Origin: Pochonia chlamydosporia 170
Lineage: Eukaryota > Ascomycota > Sordariomycetes > Hypocreales > Clavicipitaceae
Length of the DNA: 64,000 bases
Reading direction: 5' to 3'
NCBI RefSeq assembly: GCF_001653235.2
Contig: NC_035790.1
Span: 806,001 to 870,000, forward strand
The notes beneath the pieces were generated by a model that saw only the letters and a list, made by a program, of their open reading frames with translations, was not told where the DNA came from and ran no database searches. Shown here piece after piece: positions 21,509 through 32,215 of this stretch; the first letter of the stretch is position 1, and every line of letters begins with the position of its first letter. The translations under genes were made by a program, and so were the position numbers.

Positions 21509-23874
21509 GTAGATATCACACCATGTAAATGGCTACTTGAGTTGGCGCCGTGCCATATGAAAAGCAATGTGCAGTGCCAATGCAGTTTGTTCAAGAGTAA
21601 GATGATGTGATGAGCCATGCATTTGACAGAATATTTTTGGCTGGGAATATTGCCTTGCCTTTTTTCTTTACCTCCTCACCAGGTCTTCGGTTTCCTAACG
21701 ATTGTAGACTTAGAGACTGAAGCTGACAAACACTACATTCTGCCGTTAGTACGAAGAGACGGATCGTGCAACAAACACCAGCAGCATCGGAGTGGAATAT
21801 ACATCGTCGTATGCCGGAATTTCTCAACTTTGTTTTACTTCATCGATGCCCTGGGTAGGTAATGGCACCAACGCTGAGCTATCCAGGCACATGGCCAATG
21901 AGCCTGGGAAAGCACCCGCTGGTATATTGTAACTGACCGAACGGGGCATAGACTGTAACACAACCCAGGCCAGGATACGCCACAAATGCCCAAAGGTAGT
22001 GTGAGTGGCTCAGGGTTTCCCTGTGCCAAGCCGAAATTCAGTTCCCATCCTCCATGGGAGGTCGCGTGAAGAAAGATCTGATGGCCCCCAATGGCGTCGG
22101 CGTCTGAAGAAGATGCGGCCATTCCTGCAACCGCCGATTGATGTGTGAGAATGTTAATTATGTCATTTCTGCAGGTAGGCGCGCGCGGACGCAGGTAGTT
22201 TTGCATGGACATCCAACATCCACTTGGGGCTGGGATAATCATATGGAAGGCCCCATCTTGAGCATGCCAGACAGAGCTTGGGCTCGCCAAGCTTGACGGC
22301 ATGGCTGGTGGATGGTGGTCAAACACTGGCCGCAAAAGAGTGCCATGGATTCAAGAGCATGAGCAAGGTTTATGTCCAATCTGTTAGTGATGGCGATCTT
22401 GAGGACATGGGATCAAACATGTCTGCTTCGATGTCTTGATTCGCTGGAGATTGGTTTCGGCTGGTTGATGCATTTGGTTCCGCTTTGATGCCGCTGACGA
22501 GTTGGGTTGAAATAATCTGAACAATTGGCACGTCTGAAACATTGCCGTTTGGTCGAGAGGCTCTGGATACATTGCCCTGGCCAGGATACAATGTATGCGA
22601 ATATATCTGCCTGAGAAGTCAACAAGTATGCAGCCCCTTGGTGGATGACGCAAATCAAGGGCCTGACAGCCGTCATGTCCTAGCTCTCTCTTGCAGAGTG
22701 TGTGGCGGCATTGGGTACGAACATACTGGCAAGATTTGGTCGTCACCGAGAGGAGGTCCACGCCGCTTTGGGCACGATTCTAGATCCCCAAACCCATCAT
22801 CTTCTCTCACTTTGTTCTGTGCGCCGTATGGCGAGCATAGGTCAGGTCCGTGTGAAAAACGATTGGAGTTTAAGCCAAACATTCAAGTGCTATTTTCGTA
22901 TCGTGCCTTCCCTATCTGTGAATCACGGTCGCACTTGCACCTTTTAGCCCCTCCTCCTCGCGAATGGGAGAGCACCAGAGGTAACCCCACCTTGGTATTT
23001 GGTTTGGTGTGCAGAAACAAAGAGGCCCCGAGCGCAGGGAATGCTGGAATGCGTGAAATGATTCAATGTTCCACCAGCCAAAGACCAGACTCTTGGTTAT
23101 CAACCAACGTAAATTCGCTTGACTCGATGGGACTCGTTGACCACAAAAGAATTATTTCGAAATAGTGCCAGTCGGTCATTTCTCTGAAATTGGCTTTGCT
23201 ACACTAGTCTCCTGACTCCTTACCCCCTTTGAGCCCCGATATCGAGTCATTTCCACCGACTGTCACATTTGCCAACCGCCCAATAGTCTCCGGTGTCCAA
23301 GGGTACCCAAGTTCCAAGGTTCCTGACAACGCGCCATGAGCCGGAGGAACCCCACCAATTGAGCAAGCAATCCAAGCACTCAAGCACTCCAGCACTCTAG
23401 CACCGACTCGATCCTCGACTTGGGCTGAGTTTTGGTCGAGGGGTCTGGTCTGGCCTGGTCCCTCTCATCAATCCATTCAACGGCAAGCCAGCCGTAGCCG
23501 TCTTCTAGCTTGGGACAAGGTTGGCGTCAGTTCAACGACGCTTCACATACCATTCCCTGATCGTTCGTCCCTCTTCTTCCTTCATTTCTTTGTCTCTTGT
23601 CTCGTCATATTTACGCCTCCCCGCAGGAAAATTCAATATACTGCTACAGTCGCTCTCTCCGGCCGACCTTTTGCCTTCCTTTTTGTTTTACTCGTTCCAC
23701 GGACAAAGGTAAATAGGGGGAACGCTGACAGGCTTCCAACTCTGTCGAGCGTCGAAACCTTCCCACCAGGCCGACTAACGGGCCTTACCCCCCGGCCGCT
23801 CGACGAGAAGAATAGTATTGCAGAACACCTGGAATTTTTCTCGACCGTTTCTCTCACAGCAGTTATTCGACACC
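21509..23874. other. Long upstream region of the MAPKK gene
   Basis: 2.4 kb ahead of the MAPKK start codon. Open frames of 166 codons (minus, 21835-22335) and 207 codons (plus, 22542-23165) begin with TTG, not ATG, and show no conserved motif. The last 350 bases are pyrimidine-rich like a long 5' leader. An 8-base tandem repeat sits at 23373-23404. Confidence 0.55.
23373..23404. repeat. Four-copy 8-base tandem repeat upstream of the MAPKK
   Basis: Units read CAAGCACT, CAAGCACT, CCAGCACT, CTAGCACC in direct succession, about 470 bases before the MAPKK start. It may lie in the promoter or distal leader. Function unknown; it may simply be replication slippage. Confidence 0.6.
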
Positions 23875-25602
23875 ATGGCTGACCCGTTTGCACCGAGATC
23901 GATGAAGCGCAAAAATGTCAAGGGACTTGCCTTGACACCTGCGGCCCCGCGACCCCCGCCAACTGCGGAGAGCTGGGTCGGCGCTGATGGCGGCAGAGAC
24001 GACAACAAAGACGAGCAGCTTGAGATTGGTATCGAGTACAAGCTAGATCTGAGGCCGGAGGATCTGGAAATTATGAAGGAGCTCGGATCTGGAAATGGAG
24101 GCACTGTGAGCAAGGTCAAGCATCTTACCACAGGTACCGTAATGGCTCGAAAGGTCTGCATCCATCCCCAAACCCAATACGTGCATTCTACAACGCAGGA
24201 CTAACAATGTCCTAGGTGATCCATGTCGAGGCGAAGAAGGAAATGCGCAAGCGAATTGTTCGAGAACTTCAAATCATGCACGGATGCCACTCTGACTACA
24301 TCGTCAATTTTTATGGCGCATTCCTCAACAGCAATAACGATGTGATCATGTGCATGGAGTACATGGATGTGGGGTAAGCGCTGAAACCGCGCAATGTGGT
24401 GTCTTCCAGAAAAAGTCGTTTGATACTGACAAGCCTGATGCCATAGGTCGCTGGACCGAGTTTCAAGAGTCTTTGGACCAGTTCGAGTCGATGTCCTTGG
24501 AAAAATTGCGGAAGCCACTCTGGGAGGCTTGACCTATCTCTATTCGAAACACCACATTATGCACCGGGATATCAAGCCGTCCAATATTCTGGTCAACTCT
24601 CGAGGATCTATCAAGCTATGCGACTTTGGTGTTTCTGGAGAACTTATCAACTCGATTGCAGACACATTCGTTGGAACGTCAACATACATGGCTCCAGAGC
24701 GTATTCAAGGCGAAAAGTACACAGTAAAATCGGATGTTTGGAGTTTTGGATTAACCGTCATGGAGCTTGCCATCGGCAAATTCCCATTCGGGTCGAGCGA
24801 ACAGCTTTCTGACGAAGACTGTGCCCCTGCTGGCATTCTGGATCTGTTACAACAAATTGTGCATGAACCAGCACCACGCCTGCCGAAGAGTGATGCATTC
24901 CCCAGCATTCTTGAAGATATGATTCAGAAATGTCTCTATAAACAACCTGAGCAGAGACCAACGCCTCAGGAGCTTTATGTAAGTCAACGAAACCTTGTTA
25001 GCACGCCCGAAAGTAGCCTTGGGCTCATTTGATAATAGGACCGTGACCCCTTTGTCCAAGCCGCCAAGAGAACTCCCGTAGATCTCCGAGAATGGGCATT
25101 TGGGCTGATGGAGAGAGATAACCGCAAGTCTCACCTCGCACCCCAGCTATCACCAGCAACACAAGACCTCCTTCGATCTACCGACTCCCCGACCTACCAT
25201 ACACAACACGAGGACCGTACGATACCGACGCCAACCTCTGGTGAAATCCCCATCGGTGGAGCAGGAATCATCTCACCCCGCGATCAGCCTAGTCGATCAC
25301 CAAGCAGAAACGGCACTGGCAACAACAGCAGTAGGACTCCTATAGGGGCGCCGCATCCAGGAATGGGGATTAGAGTGGCCACAACAAACTCTGTGCCTCA
25401 AACATCACAGTACGCCGAGCCCTCGGGACCAGCCAGCGCAAGTGCGGCAACGTTCAGTCTACCTGTCCGTCCAGGTCCTCCAGGAAACCCGATGCCACCT
25501 CCACTGGCAAGACGACAGACGCCAGACGATTTCCGCAGAGAGACTCGGCGACAAGCCACATTCGGCCTGCCTCCTAACCCGAGCCCAAGTTATGGATTAT
25601 AG
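23875..25602 (+). CDS. ste7: MAP kinase kinase of the Ste7/MST7 (Fus3/Kss1) pathway
   Basis: Four exons (23875-24153, 24216-24373, 24447-24978, 25039-25602) give 510 residues. The start 'MADPFAPRSMKRKNVKGLA' with its basic docking stretch, and the kinase domain from about residue 62, match Ste7-type MAPKKs of filamentous fungi. Key parts: glycine loop 'ELGSGNGGTVSKV', the VIb loop 'HRDIKPSN', 'DFGVSGE', an activation loop 'SIADT' whose Ser and Thr are the predicted MAPKKK targets, and 'YMAPERI'. The C-terminal 170 residues are Ser/Pro-rich and look disordered. In rice blast and related fungi this kinase links Ste11 to the Fus3/Kss1-type MAPK that controls mating, appressorium formation and host penetration; that role is inferred. 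Intron 1 has an unusual GTCTGC donor, but the join 'MARK|VIHVEAKKEM' is strongly conserved. Confidence 0.95.
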
Positions 25603-26141
25603 GAGAACTGATCAAGTTCTGAAGGAGAAGAAAAGCAAGCAAGCGGCATGACAGAGTTTAGTTTATCGTTTACCCACGACCACGACAGTCTGAACGCTGC
25701 GAATCTCTGAATGTCAGCGTAGCATCACTTGGCGCATTGGATTTCATGGACCTGTTAGTCACAGTCATCTATACTTTTTTTTTTTTTTTGGTTTTCTTTG
25801 CTTTCGGCCTCCTGATTGGCAGGGCGATACGAATTTTGCAGGGTCGTACAACACGCTGTTCCCTTGAGTGAAAGCGAATACAACTGTGTTGAGCTCGTAC
25901 GCCCTGTGCTTTTTTTGTTGTAGCCCTTCGGTAGAAGAAGTGTGCAGACGTTTTACATCAGTGATGGGATAGTACACGTGGAATGGATGATTAGTTTCTA
26001 TTTAGTTTGAGTAACTTGGATGCCGAAATAGCAAGTAGCAAGCACCTAAATACGGAACGCATTTTACATCTAGTCTAAACTATGTCACGAGTTCAAAATT
26101 GATCTATATGTCCAAGATTACCACCAAACGTGCCTAGCGCC
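25603..26141. other. Convergent 3' flanks of MAPKK and HAD genes, with poly(T)
   Basis: Holds both 3' ends. A run of 15 T lies at 25775-25789, a homopolymer of the kind seen near fungal 3' ends. No gene supported. Confidence 0.55.
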
Positions 26142-27038
26142 TTATAACCCAGCACTTGTTGGCTCGTCCGCCAAGTCCTTCTTATCCAAGTCCTCATCAC
26201 TGGTCACATCTCTCCCCTCAAACCCATTCTCCAATATACCCACCAACTCATCCAGCCGCTCAATCACCAAATCCGTATACTCATGCCTCACCAACCTCCC
26301 ATTCACATCATTCACCAACAACACCGTCGCAGCGCCAGCCCTCCTCCCCGCCGCCATATCATCAATCGAATCCCCCACCATAATCAAGCCCCTCGCATCC
26401 TCTAGCCCCCAATTCTGCGCAATGTGCAGAATCCCAGCTGGATCAGGCTTCGGCGGCTTGAACTCCCGCGTGACGACGGGGTGAAACGCCGACTCGGGCA
26501 GGAACTTGTCCAGCAGGTGCTGCACGGGGACGTCAAAGTTTCGTGTGCAGATGGCCTTGGGGATGGACTCTGCGTCGAGGTACTTCATGAGGGTGGTGAG
26601 CCCTGGCTGTGGTGTTTGGGCGGCCATGGCCTGGCGCTCGATTGAGCGGATGGCTTCTGTGGCGGCGGGCTGGTGGTGCGGAGGGAGCGATTCAATGTGG
26701 TGGAGGATGTCGATTGATTTGGGGATGTTGAGGGCCTTGCGCATGTCTGTGAACATGTAGGTTTGGGGTTCACTGCTTGCGTTGGTATGTTGCTGTTTGG
26801 GGGGTTGGTGAGAAGGTGATGGGCAAACTCACCATAATGTGCCGTCCATGTCGAATACTATGCCTTGGAGTTTTGGTGCCCCATTGTCCGCAACGCCTTT
26901 CTTTAAGGGGGCGAATCTTCGAGGTGCCGAGGAGGCCATTGTTGATAAGAGTCGGCGCATATGTCTTGCGCGGAGGGATGAGCTGGGCGATGATGGGCTG
27001 AAGTTCAAAGGGCGTGGTTGTGGTTTTGTGTCGTTCAT
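26142..27038 (-). CDS. HAD-superfamily hydrolase (subfamily IA type)
   Basis: Two exons (26833-27038, 26142-26772) give 278 residues. The four HAD motifs are present: 'IVFDMDGTL' (motif I, nucleophile Asp; the intron falls just after it), 'AICTRNF' (motif II), 'KPPKPDP' (motif III lysine) and 'MVGDSIDDMAAG' (motif IV acids). The enzyme should be a phosphatase on a small phosphorylated metabolite; the substrate is not readable. The 26 residues before an internal Met ('MRRLLSTMASSAPRR') are Ser/Pro-rich, so translation could start at that Met, which would give a basic, mitochondrial-style N-terminus. The start codon therefore carries some doubt; the intron and the rest are secure. It sits convergent to the MAPKK gene and divergent from the metallo-beta-lactamase gene. 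Confidence 0.85.
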
Positions 27039-28129
27039 GGGAAGGGTCCACTTGATGGCTGATGGATGTGGGTTGACGGGTTGCTCCGATGAGCTAGGTA
27101 TTTGTGATATGGGGACATGGGTGCGAGTGTGAGGAATAGTTTTGGTAGATTATATGTTGTATGACAGATAGGTGGGCTTGATGATATTGTTTGACGTTGT
27201 TGAAGTTGGGTCTGGGAAGACATAACGCTCAACAGCAAGGAATGGCTGTGACCCAGTTGCTGAGGCGCAAGTTGACGGATAGTTGAACAAGTGTAGTTGC
27301 ACATGGGACGAGTTACGGTTTTGGGCAACTAAATCTCAGACGTGTCGCCTCAAGAAAATGATTATACCTGAAAATGAATATTATAGTGAATGTCATGCTG
27401 GAAAGAACACATGTAGCCCAATAAAGATCTAATAAGTTCCGCAACTGATGAATTCTTAGCATCCCGCATGTAAAAGGCTGTCTCGAAACTCGTAGAAATA
27501 GCCTACAAGTTATAATAATTGTCTAGGCTCTCCAAAGTGACGAATGATTGCTTTGTCGATGATATTCCAATGCCGTCTTGTGGAATCGTAGGTATCGCAG
27601 CAACAACTACGCAACTCCGAAACCCGCACGAACGTCAACGTGCTTACCATCTAGGTTTACAACCTACCAGACTTCGATTGGAATACATCAAATATTTTCG
27701 AGGTACTATAATATTTGAAACAACCGCTAACTGCGTGCTTTTTGATCTTGCCACTAGCCGTGGCTCCTTCACTATGTGATAAACTACCGCCTACTAAAAT
27801 GCAAGTATATGCCATACATGTAATAATTGGTAGCGGGAACCAAGTATGTAAAAGCAGACGCGCTACAACATGCGACTGGATGGTCTGATTACATGTATAT
27901 CCGACCGACATGTCTGCCCTTCCATGGCGGGGAAGCGTCGGTGGTCCATGTGCTAGTTCATCTTGATGTTGATGATGTGATCATCCGGCCGAGGCACTTA
28001 CCCGTCAAGTAGCATCCTCGTTCACCCCAAAGCCACTTAAAAGAGAAACAAACCACCATCTAATTACAAGAATCTAATCGTGCTGCCATCCCAAGTCTCT
28101 GCAATAAATCTGACACCCTCCACACAAAC
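27039..28129. other. Divergent promoter region of the HAD and MBL genes
   Basis: 1.1 kb between two outward-facing start codons, AT-rich in the middle. No supported gene or repeat. Confidence 0.5.
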
Positions 28130-28996
28130 ATGTCTCTCCGCGCAGCAGTATACATTGCACCACCAACTCCCTTCAAAACACCAGGCAAAGCAAACAACGC
28201 CGGTCTCTGGTCCCCTATATCCTGCACATTAATCTATTCCTCAACCCACGCAGTCCTTGTAGATACACCCATCACCATCAATCAAACTAAGGACCTTATC
28301 ACCTGGATCCGCCGAATTGCGCCCAATCGCAAACTCTCATACATTTACATCACCCACGGCCACGGCGACCACTTCTTCGGCCTGCCCCTCCTGGTGAAAG
28401 AGTTTCCCGATGCCAAGCCAGTTGCAACGGCTGGAACTGTCCAGCACATGAAGCAACAGGTTGAAGAGAAGAATTTTCGTTCCCAATGGGACTCGAGGTT
28501 TCCTGGAGAGATTGAGCAACCATTTGTGCTGGCTGAGCCATTGGACCCTGAGAATAAATTTACAATCGGAAAGTGGGAGTTTCATGCCGTGGAAGTAGGA
28601 CACTCTGACACGTACGATTCTACTGTCCTTTGGGTTCCTGAACTACGACTTGCTGTTTGTGGCGATGTTGTGTACGGGCAGGTACACCAGATGCTGTTTG
28701 AGGCGAATACGCCGGCTAAACGGGCGGAATGGATCAGGGCGATTGAGAAAGTCGAAGCGCTGGACCCGGTGCACGTAGTCCCGGGACATTGTCAGGAAGG
28801 GGAACTTTTAGGGCGGTGGCACTTGGATAACACGAAGGAGTATATTCGGGCGTTTGAGGATGTTTTGAAGGGGAAGCCAACGTCTGCGAGGGATATTGTG
28901 AGTGCGATGACGAAGAGGTATCCGGATAGGTACAATGTTGGGGCGATTATTTTGGGTGCACAGGCGGCTGTTCAAGGAGAGAAGGCTAGGTTTTAA
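28130..28996 (+). CDS. Metallo-beta-lactamase-fold hydrolase
   Basis: Single exon, 288 residues. The metal-binding signature 'THGHGDH' (His76, His78, Asp80, His81) is intact. Later ligands are visible in 'EVGHSDTYD', 'AVCGDVVYG' and 'VVPGHCQEG'. There is no signal peptide, so a cytosolic location is likely. This fold covers lactonases, thioesterases, glyoxalase-II-like enzymes and polyketide-releasing enzymes; the sequence does not decide among them. No polyketide synthase or other biosynthetic gene is near, which argues against a role in a metabolite cluster here. The gene is divergent from the HAD gene and upstream of a tiny mitochondrial protein gene. Confidence 0.85.
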   Translation: MSLRAAVYIAPPTPFKTPGKANNAGLWSPISCTLIYSSTHAVLVDTPITINQTKDLITWIRRIAPNRKLSYIYITHGHGDHFFGLPLLVKEFPDAKPVATAGTVQHMKQQVEEKNFRSQWDSRFPGEIEQPFVLAEPLDPENKFTIGKWEFHAVEVGHSDTYDSTVLWVPELRLAVCGDVVYGQVHQMLFEANTPAKRAEWIRAIEKVEALDPVHVVPGHCQEGELLGRWHLDNTKEYIRAFEDVLKGKPTSARDIVSAMTKRYPDRYNVGAIILGAQAAVQGEKARF

Positions 28997-29569
28997 GCTT
29001 TTCTCAAATACTGTTGATGTTGGAAAGTTATGACACAAGGCAGGGGCTTGTATGCTCTGACATTGCTATCTAGATGATTTGGTGCTGACAGCGTTGGCCT
29101 TAAGTTCAGCCAGAGACAAATGTATTAGTCCACAGTTAAATATTCATCGTATCAGAGTAGGTAAATACCTACCTAGGCAGTTCAAACTGATAAGAAGTGA
29201 TGACTATCTCCGAGTATTCGGATAATGTCGGTTACTCATATCCTTCGTCAACAGTACAGAGTACTATTCCAAGAATCAAAACAAATGGGCCGATCTGCGT
29301 AAACATCCACTCGGAAACTCCACCGTTGCAACCACAAGAGCTTATTCTTGTCACTAATGCGTTATTGGACATCGGAGCGTTTCCAGATTGACGACGTCAG
29401 ACTGACCTACACTCGTCTCCACCATCGTTCCACTTACACCGTTGACGATGTCAATTACATCAACACTTTTATAACTGCCCGTGAACATACTTGCCTATTT
29501 AATCCCACGCAGAGTAGGAAACGGCGTGTTTTCCTCAGATTACATGCGAAATATCACACATTGACAACC
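28997..29569. other. Intergenic
   Basis: Carries the 3' flank of the MBL gene and the promoter of the next gene. Around 29158-29172, GTAGGT-AAAT-ACCTAC makes a short inverted repeat. Nothing else supported. Confidence 0.5.
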
Positions 29570-29927
29570 ATGATTCTCACAAGACGCGCGGCATCGCTTG
29601 CTCTCCGGCCAAGAGTCCCTATTGGGGCCAGTCTTCCAGCAAGAAGGACATACGTCGAAGTTCAAGGCCAGAGCAAGGCGTCACAACCGGCGAAACCGTC
29701 CGAAGCTCAAAACAAGTGCGTTGAAATCCTGCCACAAGAGTAGCGATTCACACGGATGAGGGAAATGCTGACGAAAAGGCAGTACTACACTATTGATGAC
29801 GGGGCTGGCGGGCGTAGGATTGGCGGCTTGTTATTTTATATTTTTGGCGAAACCGGAAGTTGTTGCAAGTGAATCAACTGGAAAGCCTGAGAAAGCTAGG
29901 GATCCAAAGATGTCGAGAGAGAGATAG
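29570..29927 (+). CDS. Tiny mitochondrial single-span membrane protein (unknown)
   Basis: Two exons (29570-29715, 29783-29927) give 96 residues. The N-terminus 'MILTRRAASLALRPRVPIG' is rich in Arg, Ala and Leu with no acids, typical of a mitochondrial presequence. After a polar linker, 'LLMTGLAGVGLAACYFIF' forms one hydrophobic helix, then a charged tail ending 'DPKMSRER'. The intron acceptor was taken as GGCAG (29778-29782): the alternative AAAAG a few bases earlier puts the helix out of frame. I do not recognise the family. By analogy with other fungal proteins of this size and layout it may be an inner-membrane complex accessory subunit or assembly factor, but this is a guess. A gene finder with a length cut-off could drop it. 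Confidence 0.65.
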
Positions 29928-30042
29928 GTACAATAGAGCACTATACAACTTGGTACCATCATTTGCCGTTGCAAGTGCTGTAATTCGTTCAGATCTAAGT
30001 AAACTCGTAACTATAGTAAAGGTCATTAAGAACCATCTATGT

Positions 30043-30943
30043 CTACCACGCTGTATGACCCCCATCAACAACAAGATTATTCCCCGTCATAAAACTACTA
30101 GCCTCACTTATCAAAAACAACGCCGCACCTTTAAACTCGCTAGTCGACGCCAACCGTCCCAACATATTCTCACTCGTCCACGTCTTCTTCATCTCAGGAT
30201 CCTTCTCAAACAGCTCCAACACCATTGGCGTTTCGATATGCCCAGGGCTCAAGCAATTCACTCTGATCCCCCCGCTGCCGTCGTCCCGCATGGGGCTCCA
30301 TTCCATGGCCAAGTTCCGCGCCAACTGAATAAGCGCAGCCTTGGAGGAATTGTAAACAGGTGACAGCATGCCCTTGTTTGCCACGACACCCGACATGCTG
30401 GCTATTAAGCAGATGCTTCCCTGGCATTTATGCTTCATCATGGCTTTTGCGCCAGCTTGGGCGGTCATGAAGACGCCGGTGTAGTTAGTTGCAAGCATAT
30501 TGGTCACGTCCTCGATTTTGTACTCCAACGCAGGTGTGTTTTGGACGATCCCTGCTGCGGCAATAATGCCGTTGAGTTGCTTGTTGTCATCGGCGATTTG
30601 CATAATGAGGTCCTCGAGATGCTTGGTGTCGCGGACATCCTGCTGCAAGTAGGTTAGGGATCCGCCCCATTCGGGAATGACGCGACTTTGAGCTTCTTCC
30701 CATTCATGGTCTGGCTGTTCAGCCATGTCGAAGCAGTAGACTAAGAAAATGTTAGCAATTGCTTTATAAGTGTCGTGGAGGATGTTGACCTTTTCCTCCT
30801 GCTTCTACCAGAGCTTCAGCTACGGCAAGGCCTAGGCCCCGAGCACCACCTGTGACGATGAATACTTTTCCGCTGAGGTGGAAGTCGGCGAACCGTTTGC
30901 TTCCCACGGCCTCGTCTCTTGGCAAACCAGATACGTTGGGCAT
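30043..30943 (-). CDS. Short-chain dehydrogenase/reductase (sugar/polyol type)
   Basis: Two exons (30790-30943, 30043-30740) give 283 residues. The Rossmann nucleotide site 'TGGARGLG' is at about residues 32-39. 'AAAGIVQ' follows in the place of NAG, and the catalytic residues appear in 'IASMSGVVA' (Ser) and 'YNSSKAA' (Tyr, Lys). After the active site, 'RVNCLSPGHIETPM' and the terminal 'GNNLVVDGGHTAW' are classic SDR features. The overall pattern resembles fungal sorbose/xylulose reductase and arabinitol or mannitol dehydrogenases, but the substrate is not certain. The intron uses a GTCAAC donor and TTAG acceptor; the join restores 'GGKVYCFDMAE'. No signal peptide. The gene is convergent with the tiny mitochondrial gene, with only 115 bases between stops. 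Confidence 0.88.
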
Positions 30944-32215
30944 GTTGGCTGTGACGCGTGTGTTTTGTATGGGCTAATACCCTTGGAATCGGTGTGGTAG
31001 TGTATGGAAAGCTACAAGGTGACTGCTGAAGAAACTAAGCGAATGTTAGAAGAAGAAAGAATTCGAGACCGTTAAATGAGGAAAAGAACCTGGGCTTATA
31101 TCATCGTGAAGTGTGCTGTTCCTGACGTCATGGGGTCGTAAGCCATGGCTGTCGAGAGCTGTGGGGAGAAAGAGAACGTCATGCTGAGGTTTGGATGGAG
31201 ATGATTTATCAGTATTTGTTATGTATCATATTGACAGGTTTGAATGGCTCGATGGGATTGGAGTTGAGTTGGATACGGTCAACTGGCTGTGGAAGCCACG
31301 TGGGTTGCTGCACACATCATCTCTATTGCTTAAGGAGACAGACACTACCTGCACGTCCACCGAGCTTGTATACTGTAAATGTAATGTACTATTAACGAGA
31401 CTGCGTGCGGTATATGAAAACTTAATAGAATGATTTGTTAACAAGATTTAGATAGGATTTGAGTTGGTCGTCTGAGAAGACCTCCTTGTTTCATGATACT
31501 TTCAAGATGTTAACGGGGGCGATGCAACTCGAACATTTCGACTTCTGGGCTCTCCCAAACGCGGGAACGCTTTTAGAACTGTCGCACGAGCACGGTTGTT
31601 GCTTATCCTAAGCATAAAAAAGTTCCGATCTGGGTTGATTGTTGATATTGACTGATTTGTTGATGTCGAATGTATGTACTCCGTAGTTATGTAATATTTG
31701 ATGTCAAGTATGATGCCAAGTTGAGTCTCCACATCCACATCCAGCTTGAGCAGACCAGAAGCAGAAGCAGAAGCAGAAGCAGAAGCAGAAACGACTCCAT
31801 GCGCCCGGTTCAAGGCTCCGTCACCACTTTTCCTCCTCATATTACTTGCGGGCAGGACTCAGCCCAGTGGAGAGCTACATGTGCCAGCTACAGCTACCCC
31901 TGTCGCTCTATGATCCTCCCGCCATTGATCAGCCCTTTGATGCAGATGCGCTTGTTGCCCAACCATTCAGCTGAACAGAGTTGCGTTTGGCGCATTACAT
32001 CCTCGTCGACTTACCATAACGACGCGCGCATTCAGATTCCATTTCGCTCTCTGCTGTCCATCTACAACAACTCTTTTAGCATCATACCCAAGGGCCAAGC
32101 TAGACCGACAAGCTTGGCCTTCATCGCGGGAGCTCAAGACCATGACGACGCCTCTCCGGCCATTCCACGCGACGAACAACCCCAACGCTACGTCGCGACG
32201 TGATTTTCGAGCACC
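30944..32215. other. Divergent promoter region with microsatellite and long upstream frame
   Basis: Upstream of both the SDR gene and the ArAE-type gene. It contains a GCAGAA hexanucleotide repeat (31756-31790) and an ATG-initiated open frame of 177 codons (31670-32203) that ends 12 bases before the ArAE start codon. I do not call that frame a gene; see findings. Confidence 0.55.
31756..31790 (+). repeat. (GCAGAA)5 microsatellite
   Basis: Five perfect GCAGAA units preceded by a partial CAGAA. In the plus frame of the upstream open frame it would encode alternating Arg-Ser; as a 6-base unit it keeps any frame open when it expands or shrinks. Confidence 0.85.

Noticed and set aside
21835..22335. 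166-codon open frame on the minus strand
   Set aside because: No ATG start, no recognisable protein features; consistent with chance in a stop-poor stretch.
22542..23165. 207-codon open frame on the plus strand upstream of the MAPKK
   Set aside because: It begins with TTG, has no motif, biased composition or splice signals, and lies in a promoter/leader region.
28130..30943. Secondary-metabolite cluster made of the MBL hydrolase and the SDR
   Set aside because: No synthase, transporter or regulator lies nearby, and a mitochondrial gene sits between the two.
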